Below, piece by piece: positions 48,173 through 59,700 of a stretch of 64,000 nucleotides of DNA. The notes beneath the pieces are model-generated. The model did no database searches. It was not told the DNA's origin and saw nothing but the letters and a program-made list of their open reading frames with translations. Positions within the stretch are counted from its first letter, which is position 1. Every line of letters begins with the position of its first letter. Made by a program: the position numbers and the translations under genes. Source of the stretch: Fibrobacter sp. (GTDB lineage Bacteria > Fibrobacterota > Fibrobacteria > Fibrobacterales > Fibrobacteraceae); the NCBI GenBank assembly GCA_024399015.1, contig JAKSIC010000001.1, positions 558,001-622,000 of the forward strand, given 5' to 3'.

Positions 48173-48658
48173 TCAATAATCGTTGTACCGATCTACGGCT
48201 TTACTCAGCAGGAAGTTTCTACCTGATCGTGCCATAATAAATCCAACCACCAGCATTACACCACTAGAGATAATCATTCCTCTTGATGTGGGCGTAGACT
48301 TACCACCATTTTCAAAATCAAGGAAAGCTAAACTGGAAAAAAATGCTAAGGGACTAACGATTACCATAGCCGTTCCCGTCCAGCCAACAACGTTAGCAGC
48401 ACGAGCATAGGAGCGAGATTTTTCATTCTCTAGCAAATAGGGCAAAATCTCACCCCCATCGACCTCCTTATGATTCAAACTCCACCCATCAAACCAATAA
48501 GAAAGCAATCCTTCATTGGCATAGGGATACCTAATATAAGGATGATCATCTGTCACATCAACACTATCAGCAGCAGCCCCAATTTCTTGAATACCGTCTC
48601 GATTAACCTGTGCAAGCAGCAAAGTCGGCAACAAAAAAAGTAAACCCAAATATTTCAT
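48173..48658 (-). CDS. Small membrane protein of unknown function
   Basis: 161 residues. Signal-like start MKYLGLLFLLPTLLLAQ, then a soluble part and two hydrophobic segments near the C-terminus (VGWTGTAMVIVSPLAFFSSLAF and GMIISSGVMLVVGFIMA). No family recognised. An earlier in-frame start at 48739 would bury the signal. Ribosome site is weak. It converges with murJ without a clear terminator, and marks the beginning of the AT-rich island. Confidence 0.6.
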   Translation of the reverse strand: MKYLGLLFLLPTLLLAQVNRDGIQEIGAAADSVDVTDDHPYIRYPYANEGLLSYWFDGWSLNHKEVDGGEILPYLLENEKSRSYARAANVVGWTGTAMVIVSPLAFFSSLAFLDFENGGKSTPTSRGMIISSGVMLVVGFIMARSGRNFLLSKAVDRYNDY

Positions 48659-49060
48659 AGAGAGTAATATAAAAAATGCTCCATAAGAATATGAAGCACT
48701 CAAACAATTGGTCACCTCTAAAAAGACATTATTTATCAAAAAAGTCCGTGATTATTCCGGAGTACTTTGAGCCAACAGTCCGGTGCTAGAGAGCCTGTGT
48801 TCCGGAGAAAAAGAGCCTTCGCTATTAACAGCAAATACTTATGCTGGATAAATCCAGAGGTTGTTGTTTATTGCGCTGCGCGATCACAACTTACTGTATT
48901 TGAACAAACAAACGAGCTATAAATAGGTGACTTCACTGGTCCGAAATAGTGGCTCCCATTTTTCCAGACTGTTTCTGCATGCAGAACCTCGCTTAAACAG
49001 CTAAGTGCAATTTAGAAAATTTAATTTTATATGTAAAGCTATTTTTGAGGTTCCAAATTA
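48659..49060. other. Intergenic segment with unexplained mixed-composition block
   Basis: No gene can be called. Between about 48750 and 48995 base composition rises against the AT-rich surroundings. It holds a 14-bp perfect palindrome (TTCTGCATGCAGAA, 48973-48986) and an imperfect inverted repeat around TTGCGCTGCGCGATCACAAC (48860-48890). On the minus strand a frame reads SFVCSNTVSCDRAAQ, stop, then ALFLRNTGSLAPDCWLKVLR, which could be the relic of a gene or a dispersed repeat. Confidence 0.45.
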
Positions 49061-49708
49061 TTAGAATTCGAAATTTTTATCCGGGAAAGCCTTAGAATTT
49101 TGATATTTTGAAAAAATTATATCAACTTTCGTTTCCTTCATATCAACCATCATTGATATCTTCATTGCAGACAATCTTTTCGTACCAGGATCATACTCAA
49201 ATATAATAAGCGTATTCGAGTTATTCGTTATTCGTTCCATTTTAGTAAGTTGTTTCTTTTTCTCATCATAATAGTATGTTGCAGAATCCCCTTCAATTTT
49301 ATAAACGGATTCAGTAAAGAATACAGGTTCCTTCCAATTCCCGTTTTCAAGAGGATTACTACTTGATTCAGGAGTCTGCAAATAACTCATGAATTGAGCA
49401 TTATTCTTAACTATAGTTTCATACTTAGTTTTCAAGTCAATAATCTTAATTCTTTCTCCAAAAACAATCATCCGCTGGCTCAGCAAGGAATTCTTCATTT
49501 CAAAATAAATCTTCTTGGGACCCTTGCGAACATGATAGGATTCCATCGTTTGCATACCGATATCAGGAGATGAAATCGTTGTTGTAAATTTCATCTCGAG
49601 AGAATCTTCACTAATAAATGATTTATTCAATTCTCGATTAACATCTTCCAAAGACAATGCAAAAGAAGTTGAGCATACCATCAAAAAATAAAAAAACAAT
49701 TTTTTCAT
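49061..49708 (-). CDS. LolA-like outer-membrane lipoprotein-sorting protein
   Basis: 215 residues. Signal peptide MKKLFFYFLMVCSTSFA, then a LolA-like pattern: LNKSFISEDSLEMKFTTTISS, KIYFEMKNSLLSQRMIVFGERIKIIDLKTKYETIV, YYDEKKKQLTKMER, FEYDPGTKRLSAMKI. LolA-fold proteins carry lipoproteins or lipids through the periplasm. Family assignment rests on fold-like pattern, not on a strong motif. It is the fourth gene after the giant secreted protein, 14 bases from the barrel gene, so may serve its neighbours rather than general lipoprotein traffic. Confidence 0.65.
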   Translation of the reverse strand: MKKLFFYFLMVCSTSFALSLEDVNRELNKSFISEDSLEMKFTTTISSPDIGMQTMESYHVRKGPKKIYFEMKNSLLSQRMIVFGERIKIIDLKTKYETIVKNNAQFMSYLQTPESSSNPLENGNWKEPVFFTESVYKIEGDSATYYYDEKKKQLTKMERITNNSNTLIIFEYDPGTKRLSAMKISMMVDMKETKVDIIFSKYQNSKAFPDKNFEF

Positions 49709-49722
49709 TTTTTCTCCATTTT

Positions 49723-50307
49723 CTAAAAGATATTATATTGAGCAGAAAGGCCTATGCCGCCCATCAATAGAAATCCGTTGTTTTCCCCATCCCAACTACT
49801 AGCCTCTTGACCAAATCGCCATTTTACCAGATTGTAGTTAGCTGTTAAAGACACCATCAGATTATCCATCACATAATAACCTAATCGGTAACCGTACTTG
49901 GGATAAAACCTTTCCTCGTTAATGAATTCATCTCCAATCTTCTCCTGCATATAATCCGAGAAATTCGTCCCTATAAGCAAATAGGAAAATCCTCCATACA
50001 CTTCAAAATAAAACTTCTTGTAAGTTGCCGACCAGGAAACTAAATTGAAGTCCATCACATAGAGTGACACGCTTTCTTTTCCATCGTCATAAGAGTAGCC
50101 GATTCGACTTAATCCAAAGGACATCTTGTAATCGATGATATTTTGAGGCTCATCAAACATACCGACGCCCAGCGACCAATTCACAATACCTGCGGGTCTG
50201 TAAACTTGATTTTCGTTTTGCAATCGACCGTCTCCAACATTTCCAAATGCATAAAAAGCATTGGCATATACAGTCAAAAAAAAGAGTAAAAGAACTAGAA
50301 TTCGCAC
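49723..50307 (-). CDS. Predicted outer-membrane beta-barrel protein
   Basis: 194 residues. Signal peptide MRILVLLLFFLTVYANA, then alternating strands (YKMSFGLSRIGYSYDD, FYFEVYGGFSYLLIG, YRLGYYVMDNLMVSLTANYNLVKWRFG) ending LLMGGIGLSAQYNIF with terminal Phe, the classic barrel end. The start is GTG (50305-50307) behind AGGGAGGG and overlaps the lipoprotein gene by 13 bases. No named family. Confidence 0.7.
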   Translation of the reverse strand: MRILVLLLFFLTVYANAFYAFGNVGDGRLQNENQVYRPAGIVNWSLGVGMFDEPQNIIDYKMSFGLSRIGYSYDDGKESVSLYVMDFNLVSWSATYKKFYFEVYGGFSYLLIGTNFSDYMQEKIGDEFINEERFYPKYGYRLGYYVMDNLMVSLTANYNLVKWRFGQEASSWDGENNGFLLMGGIGLSAQYNIF

Positions 50308-50735
50308 TGTCCCTCCCTCTTTGTTGAGTAGTCATTACCTCTAATTCCAACTAGTTTGGCAGCCGATGCATCGTGAGAATAGTCAAAGAATCCAACGTTC
50401 TCAATAAAGAATGCCTTTTCTAAATTGCCATCTCTTACAGGTTTTTTGATTTCAACTTCTTTAAAGAAGGATGTATCGCGTTTTAAAACAGTATATTTTC
50501 CATCATCACCCTTTCCATAAGAACGAACGATATGGTGCGCCAAAGAATCTATGCAGAGTTCCTTGCAGACAAGGCCCTCATAGTTATCTAAATACTCTCG
50601 ATAGTAGCAACCTTGTATTTCGTCAATAGACTTCACCACACGATCTGGAGCATAAGACATTCCATGATCTATGTAGGGGCAGCCTACCAGCAAAGAAAAA
50701 GAGGCTGCGAGTAATACAATCTTTCTTTTTTTCAT
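50295..50735 (-). CDS. Small lipoprotein of unknown function
   Basis: 146 residues with type II signal MKKRKIVLLAASFSLLVGC (Cys19). The mature part has several Cys (GCYYREYLD, VCKELCID) and no recognised domain. Lies 6 bases after the giant gene and overlaps the barrel gene by 13 bases, so all are very likely one transcript. Confidence 0.7.
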   Translation of the reverse strand: MKKRKIVLLAASFSLLVGCPYIDHGMSYAPDRVVKSIDEIQGCYYREYLDNYEGLVCKELCIDSLAHHIVRSYGKGDDGKYTVLKRDTSFFKEVEIKKPVRDGNLEKAFFIENVGFFDYSHDASAAKLVGIRGNDYSTKREGQCEF

Positions 50736-50741
50736 AACACT

Positions 50742-53700
50742 CTACTTAATTACAATTCTTGACAAAATCGTCCTTCCACTTCGGAGAACAAGATATTGAC
50801 CAGAAATCAAACTAGCTCTTTCAACGGCAACACTGTGTTCACCAGCAGACCAAATGCCACTGTATAAGATCTTTTGAGTAAGACCAGCAGCATTTACTCG
50901 CTCAAGAACATATTTTCCTGTACTTGGAACAGAAACGACAACTTCCCCGGAACTAATGACAATAAGATCACCATAATCATCATCGCCAGCGATTTCTAAT
51001 AGAGCATTGGCAGGATAGGGAACGCCACCCCAAAGCAAATTACCCTTTTGATCAAGTACAACAATAGAGTCTGCCTGCGCAAAATCGCAAGTCAATCCGT
51101 AATGAGAAGCATCATCAGACGCATTCCAGCCCTGCCAATTGGCATGATGAAGAGCAAACTTAACTCCTGAGCCATAATCCGATTTCTCACCAGGATTCAA
51201 AATTACATCATCATACCTGAAGGATACGTAATACATATCATTGCCCACATCAACCATTTCCACAGTTTCTGCAAATGGATTATTGTACACATCAAATTCA
51301 GGTTTTTCCGTATCATGAATAAAATAGCGAATTTCAAAACCATGAACCGGAATATCGCCAACATTTTCAACAACCATAGAAATCACGCTTGCATCCGTAG
51401 AAGAGCCTCTCTCATCCAATGCCAAAGCACGAACGCTAGGTGTTTTAATCTTTGCAGGACCAGCTCCATCATAGCAATTAAACTTAGAGATTAAGTTACC
51501 ATCTTCATCGAGTACAGCAACCTTATCCGTAATATGGAAGTTTCCATTTACTGCCGCACGATCAAAACTCGGATCATCATCATAATTCCAGAGAGCATTG
51601 TTATTCGTACGATACGCGCCAATTTGAGGGCCATTGCCATAATATGGAGATCCATAAGCTGAAATAGTCTCAGTCAACTGGAGTTCTGTATAGAAAACAT
51701 TTCCTGCATCAGCATAAACACCCATATTCACATTTGGATAGAACGCTCTTGCGGATACAAGATAATCTTCACCACTGTAATAGTAGCGCAACTTCACATC
51801 TTTAAGTTCCTTATCTGAGATATTCCTAAGACGGAAGTTTGCACGAAGCCAACTCTTATCTGAGTATGAGGGGTAGGCCACTTCCACCTGAACCTTAGGA
51901 TCAGGAATACTCCATTCATCTTCATTCCAAGAAATCATAGATGCGGGAACATGACTTTCGCTATTTGCAATAGCAAATGCGGCAACTCCAGTATATCCCA
52001 CAGGCTTAATCGTGATATTATGTTCCCCTGTAGAGAGGTTCATGGTTACATCATCAATCATTTGAGATAGCCATACACCAGAACCCTTAACATCATGGAT
52101 TCCCCTGAAAGAACCATCAACAAACACTTCAATAGAGGACGTCAATCCATCATACCCGCGCGCAAGTACAAACAAATCATACCTACCAGCAACAGTATAA
52201 ACGTTCCAATTCACAGAACCCGATAAATCAGGGCTCTTTGAGCGCAAATATGACATGCCTGCTAAATCACAAGATTGGTCAACAATAATATCATTTCTTT
52301 CCTGCAAATCAACAGCACGAACAATCTCAATATTCGCCTCAACAGCATCTACAGGCCCTCGATAAAGATCCATTACCTCATCTTCAGAAAGTTCATTCCT
52401 AAAGAATCGAATATTTGATATGCGAGCATTTATAGACTTGTAGTTATCAACAGAACCTACAATCGGCTTACCCTTTGTATCCCAAATAAATTCGCTGAAC
52501 AGAGTCTTATTTTCAACCAAAACGCCATCTCTGTAAAGTCGAATATTTCGGCCATCCACCGTCAACACATAATGAGTTTCAACCCCTCGTTTTACCAGCG
52601 CATTGTCAAATAAAATTTTACGACCATCATATTCAAAGAACAAATCACGTACATTCTCTAATCCAATAAGCCAGTTCTTTGATCCGTTCCAACCAAGAAT
52701 TGAGAATTCCGTTCCTTCACGAGAAACATTTGATCTCAATTTAAATTCTACACTCATCGGAACAGAGCCAATACCGCTCCAAGCATCCTTAGGTTTTGCA
52801 ACATCTGTAATTGAACTAAAGAACAAAGCTGTACCATAATACCAGGGATTCTTCATTCCAAGATTCAGATCAACACCAGTATTGGTAGCTTCCTTAGCTA
52901 TATTACCAGCCCCATCAGCAAGAGGATACCAAAGAACCAAAGATTTCGGGAAAGGATAAATATTCTCGCTAGACAGAGTCGTCTTTACGTTGTTATGGCC
53001 ATAGTCATAAACAGTCATAACAGCTTCAAACTTACATCCAACACATTCACTTAACATCTTCTTTGTAAGTAAGAATTCTTCTGCAACAGTAGTAGAACCC
53101 GTTTGCACACGACGTTCAATTTTCTTGCCCGCCCAATGGAAATCCATTACAACAGAATCAATCCCACTTTCAGAATCAGAGAGAACCGCGTCCACAGTAA
53201 TCCGTTTTTGCAATTCATAATCCGCAACTTCAATTGACGCATCTTCAATCATAGGCAAGGTTTTATCCGTATAGACAATCGGTCCTGCAATTTGCAAACT
53301 CTTTCCATTGCTGCCATAAAGAGACAATCGAGAATCCAAGGCGTCCTTGTACGACACATTAGTTTGAATGTCAGTCTTTCGTATATTCCAGATAATTCCA
53401 CCATCAGCAAGCCCCTGGTGTTCAGCAATAGCAGAGCCATCTTTTCGAAGCTGGAGCATATAATTACTTTCGCCTATACACGGATACGGATAGTTTAAGT
53501 AACCATTCACTAAGCCAGCCCATAAAGTAGTTTCAATATAAGACTTTCCATCCTCACATGCGAAGTCAGGAACAATCTTATTATCTTCAGAAGGCTTGAC
53601 CAATGCAGCCTGTTCTTCATCCATCAGCATAAACACAGAGAATGTCGGAGTCTTACCAGAAACACGAATAGCATCCCATTCATCATTTTTGGGCTTAACA

Positions 53701-56700
53701 CAAATAGTACCACTTGAATCACCACAAGTGTAAACCAAGTCCCCAGCAAAATAGAAACCCAATTCCTGAACTTCCAAAGGAACAATTGTTTTTTCCTTGT
53801 AGTTTGGCTTATAGATTTTCACATCCAGAGGATCTTGATTGCCCAAAGACTCCTTCGTGACTTCAATTGATACTCGAGGCCACAAATCCTTATCACTCTG
53901 ATTAAACACATGAGAAGGCAAAACTTCAACAATGGTTCCCACGGGATACAAGCCGTCAAATACGGTATAATCATAATCACCCATACTAGCCACACGAACC
54001 GTCACATCAGTCTTCGATTCAAAAGCGTTTGCCGGAAATTGGACAGATACATTTCCATACATGGACTTCACAAGTTTCTTTTCGCTAGGATCTAGCAATT
54101 CACCAATGTGTACATCCAATTGCTTATAGTAAACATCACCACCAGCATCATCCAAACCATAAGTCAAGAAGAAACTGGTATTGCCCTGTAGGGTGTTTAC
54201 ATCAATTTCTTTTACAATCTTATAGGAATCTCTTGATTCTAATTCAGAAGTTGCACTTGACGCAATCGGGACCATTCTGTTTCCAGATAGATAAGACAGG
54301 GTCCAGTGGGTCGCGTTGCCAGGAACGTTGCCAAGTAATGTGACTATTTCGCTAACACGTTCTGCAGGTACCGTAGAACTACGAATTACCTTTACATTCT
54401 CAGAATTTTCCGAAAGTTTAGCGTTAAAGAATTCATGTTCATTATTATTGCGATCGAAAATCATAAGATTCGAAAGAGCAAACTGCTTCGTCCAATCATC
54501 ATCCTTGAAAATGTCTGATTCGTTTTGAGCAGCAATTCTATCCTTCTCAATCGTCTCAGGCACATCAGCACGAAGATTATTATCATCCAAAGGCTTATGA
54601 TCGTTTGAACGTATATAGTTGACACTGAGTGTTTCAACCTGGCCTTCGTTTTCAACGATACCATCGTCATTCATATGCCAGCCATTTTCTACAGATTCTT
54701 GAGACAGAACCAGCTCTGAATGCAGTTCAGACTGAAGAGGGTTCTCAAAATCCGAATTCAACTCATCCGTTTCGCGAATAGAGTTCATATCAATAGTCCA
54801 AACACTATTTTCATAAGACAAGTCTTCGACCTTAGAAGTTAGATAAGTCATTTCCTGGGTGTTTTTTCCCCACGCCTTAGACAAATCCCCAAACAGATTC
54901 ATGGAACTCATAGGATTCATCGGAGATGCGTACATCGGATTATTGAAGTACGTCACATCATCAGATGCCCCAAAATGATTAATCCACTGTTCATCAGTCC
55001 AATCCTGTTTACCATAATGAATTCTAGATGCAGCATGATAATACATAAAGCAATGGGTGCTCTGATCATCAAACTTACTCATATCCTCGGTGATATCACA
55101 AAGCACGTCATGACCCATACCATCAGGAATATACTTGTCATCAGGCGCAACATAGGGGAATGCCACTTGCTGATTAGAATGATATCGTGCAGCTTGTTTC
55201 ATTGGAACTCGTGCCGTCACATAAAAATCAATTGGAGCATTTAACCATGCATCAATATTTGAAGACGATCCAACGAACTTAGCTTTCATATCGCTAGTAA
55301 TTACTTCAGCAATAGGCGTTCCATTTTGGAGCGTACCGATGGCCGTGGCAATAAAATCAACTTTCTTTCCGTATTTATTTGCATCATACTTATCTTCATG
55401 GTCAACGCCCATGAATCCAAACTCATACTTCGAAGGAACCAGCTTAACAGCAGCAGTTGAAACTTCATCCGAGAACAATAACGGATTACCCTTCAGCAAT
55501 TCATTTTCATTAAAGAAGTAGCGTTGTACTTCAAATGGAGTGACCATACCATAATATTTATTATACATCCATTTTTCACCATCGTAATAATTTTTCACAG
55601 AATTATTAGGCGACGTAGCTTGAACATAATATCCCCGAATTGCATCATACAAAGTTTTATTTGTATGGTCAAAACGAACATATTTATTCGCCAAATTACT
55701 ATATCCAAATTCAGGATTCCAATACTTATCATTTACAGTAAACGTCACCTTTGCAAAGATTTCTGTTGCACTTTTGTGATTATCACAATTACCGAACCAA
55801 TGGGAACAATCAAAATCATCGTTTCCAAAGAATTCTTCACCATCAACATGTTCTATCGAAACAGATAGCATATTTTCATGGGGATTAAAAGATTCCGTTT
55901 GTTCGCACACATAATCATTTGCTTCTGAAGGAGTACAGCCATCTGTAACAGCCCCCTTATTTCCGTCCAATTTCTTATCTGCAGATTTATACTTAAAGAT
56001 TTTATTATAATCCCATAGTTTAATGGTTGGGTGATCAGTAGTAGAATAATTCGCATTAAAATCACTTGACTGTGCAGAAACGGTAAAACCTTCCTTTGTT
56101 TCCGACTGCTTTCCCCAAGCTTCACAATAAGAAACACTTTCACCACCTATCTTTGATTTAATGAACTCATAGTCTTCAATAGCAAAAACTTTTGCATCAA
56201 AGTTAATGTCATATTGGACATTTTCATCTTCATTCCATCCAATAAGATGGTCTGTATTATCACCAGAAGAAACAGATAGTTTCGGTATCACAAAAGAACC
56301 GCCATATTCATCTTCGTCAAAAGTGACCTTGCGCACAGTAATACTATTCTTCAAGCATTTGTTCTGCGGATCGTACTTATAATCAAGATAGTACTGCGTA
56401 GAGCTCAAACGCGTAACCAAAGTGACAGGGAACGACTTTCTATGACGACGAATACCCAAGCTAAATCTATTTGCTCGATAGAATGCGGGATACTGTTCAC
56501 CCTTCCAATCCCAATAATACTTGAATGTTCGTTTTCCTTCTGGTAAAATCCGGGCTTTAGCATCCATTGTCAAACGATAATCAGCTCTACCAACAAATCG
56601 ATATTCATCATTTTCTTTACTAGCCTCTTCCATCTTTAACTCTGCTGCAGAGGAATTCGGATCTCTTCCGTTAGAAGCCGCAATCAAATGACCTGCATGA

Positions 56701-59700
56701 ATAATGTCAAACTTGTAAATCCTCGGGACGGCCTTGTTACCATCTTCGTCAATGGCAGTCACTTCAAAATAGTAACGTCCAGCATCAACTTTGGCAAAAT
56801 TTCCATCAGAAATTCCATTCCAAGTGACTACATGAGCATTTTTCTTTGCACTGGCATAGCAGGGTTGACTATTCATTAAAGTCGCAATGACCCGTCCATC
56901 TGAATTCTTTACAGTTACTGTTACATTTGCATTCCGACCAGCAAGCCCAAATTCATAACCAATTTCACTTAACCTCAACAACTCATTTTGCTGATTGTCT
57001 TCAGTTGAAACAACAAATTGTCCAATATCATCCTCAGAATAATTTGAAATAATCTCAGGGGCACCCACAGCAAGAAGCATCGGAACCTCGGCGGTTACAA
57101 CTCGAGAACCAGGCTGCTTCTCCGTTGCAATAGCAACTACCTTAACCTTAGGAGTGCTAGGATACATTCCACCAGTAATCAGGCCATTCCACGGGAAATC
57201 CATCTTGAAGGAATTGATATCCACATAAACTTCAGAGAACGGGAAATCGGTAAGTTTTTCATTCTGTATAGAAGACAACAACATTGGAAAATACTTACTA
57301 CAAAGATTTCCAGATGAACCACAATACAATTTACTATTCACATCTTTTACAGAGGATAAATCAATGATAAATGGTTCAGAGGACTTAAATTTCAATTCAA
57401 AATCTTTTTTTCCATCCAACTTCCATTCACTCGTATAATTATAGGCAGGCTTACGACCGTAACCTACGTCTAATTCTGGCGCAAAGTGATTCGGATCATC
57501 CGCGTTATAGAAAACTTCCTTATCCGCAGCAACTGCATTTACAAATTCCAATCCAGAATGCGTATAATGCATCACTAACGAAGGTACATCATACAAACTA
57601 TTAGACACAAGAACATCATTTACCTTAATGGTCCAAAGATCTCCTTCCTGCCAAATCGAAACCCCCTGGGGCAACGTTGCAGTTGCTGATCCTCCAAAGG
57701 GAGAAATAATCATGCTATCTAGATACTTTTGATCAGCAACAATCATTCGTGTAGCATCATAAGGATCGGATGCGTAAATTTTCATATCCATGGTCCATTC
57801 GCTACCATCGTTAACACCGAGTAATTCACCAGTTATGCCCCCCATCTCATTGCCACCAGGAACAAGACCATCTACAGGAACACTCAAACGAATTGTTGGC
57901 TTTTCTTGTTTTTCATCAATATCAACCAATTTGATTGTTTCTATCTCGCTTTCAACCCAACTACACTTGGGATTTTCTTTTTCTCTACAACCACGAACGG
58001 ACAATAATAGCTCGTACGTTCCGGCAGACAATGAAGAACGATCCCAAATGGCAAGATCATTTACCATAGTACTGGCAATCTTTTTTGTAGACTGAATTCC
58101 ATCTGTTTTCCACTCCGTAGAACCAGCGCTGCGCCACTGAATCATATATTCAGCAGTTTGAACATTACCATCAGGCACGACGGGATTTGGAGCAATACCA
58201 GAAATTCGAATTATATCGTTAGCTATGCCACCATCCGCAGCAGTGGGATATGTCAACACAGGATATCTAAATCCAACGCTAAAAGGTTCACTACTACGAC
58301 TAAAATTTCCAGCACCATCGAAACAACCAACTATTGCAGTATAGCGGCCATTTGCAATATCAATAGAAGCGCTCTTCAAGGAGTAATCAGTAGAAACTTT
58401 TTTGCCAGCAACCATTTTATCAGCAGAAACATTTCCAATAAACACCCATTCACTAGCATTTAATCCATTAGTGATTTTCTGATAGCATGTGAAGTCGCTT
58501 CTATTAACTTCTATTTCAGAAGAAGAAACAGTAAACGTAGCAGCATCAACATCTTCTGCAGAAGCATACACAGGCTCTGCAGGCATTACACTATTGACAA
58601 CAGGAGCAGTTCTTGCAATACGAGCAATCTTATGCAAGTCAATGTTGCCAGAAGAATTTCCAGCTGCATCGGTAAGATTTACAACTACAGAATATTTTCC
58701 ATCAGTAAGTCTCGTAGCAGAAGGTTCTTCAAACGTATATTTCGAATTGACCTTAAAATCATGATAAGCAACAAACGTCTTGGTCAAAGACCGATCTGTA
58801 TCAATAAACATTACCTGAATTCTAACACTATCATGTTCTGCTGTAGAAGTCTCCCCCTTCAAAGAGAAGGAAAGTTGCACAGACTCTGAAGCATTAACAA
58901 CTGTTTCGTCACTAGACGGACGAGTATAAGTCGGGCAATCAGAACATGGTGATGCAAATGCTAGCGCAACAACATCTATGCTATTTTTATCTATAGAAGG
59001 ATCTTCACTATCAATATAAATATCTTTCTGCAGGGTCACACCATTAATTCCCGGTTCAAAAGTAACACCGTCATCCCCAAGAAGACCTCTCCAAGCTCCA
59101 TTAGCAACATCGGCATCGCTTGAATACAGATCTTGCAGAATAATCCCCATTTTTACGCTCGGTTCAGCGTAGTCCATAGATTGAATATACACAGTTGACT
59201 TTCCTTGAGGTAAAGTCTCCATGTCGAGATTCCAACCCAAATTAATTTCAGATACACCTGTACCATTAAGTTTTTTCACCCATATCGTGTCATCAGAACC
59301 TTCAGGAATAGCAAAGATACGAGTTGCTCTAAGAGATGAATTATCCTTATTGATAATCTTAGCCCAGGAACCATCCTTTATCTTATTTGTAATCTGCTTT
59401 TCAGGAAAAACCAACTCAAAATCAGGCTTCTTTTTGTCTAGAATAACAGACACATTCATGTTATACGGAGTTACATTTCCCGTTACATCCTTTGCCTTCA
59501 GTTTCCACTGGATAATGTATTCTCCATCATCCAATGTCTTTACCAGTTCATCACCAAAATGAGCCTCCATGTACCAATTTTGATCAAAGCTACCAGTCTG
59601 CGGAATGACTGTTGCAGGAACACAATCATTCAAGGCAGGAGTATACTGACCATTAGCAGACTTGATAAGACAAACTTCTGCACTTGTAAACACATACGGA

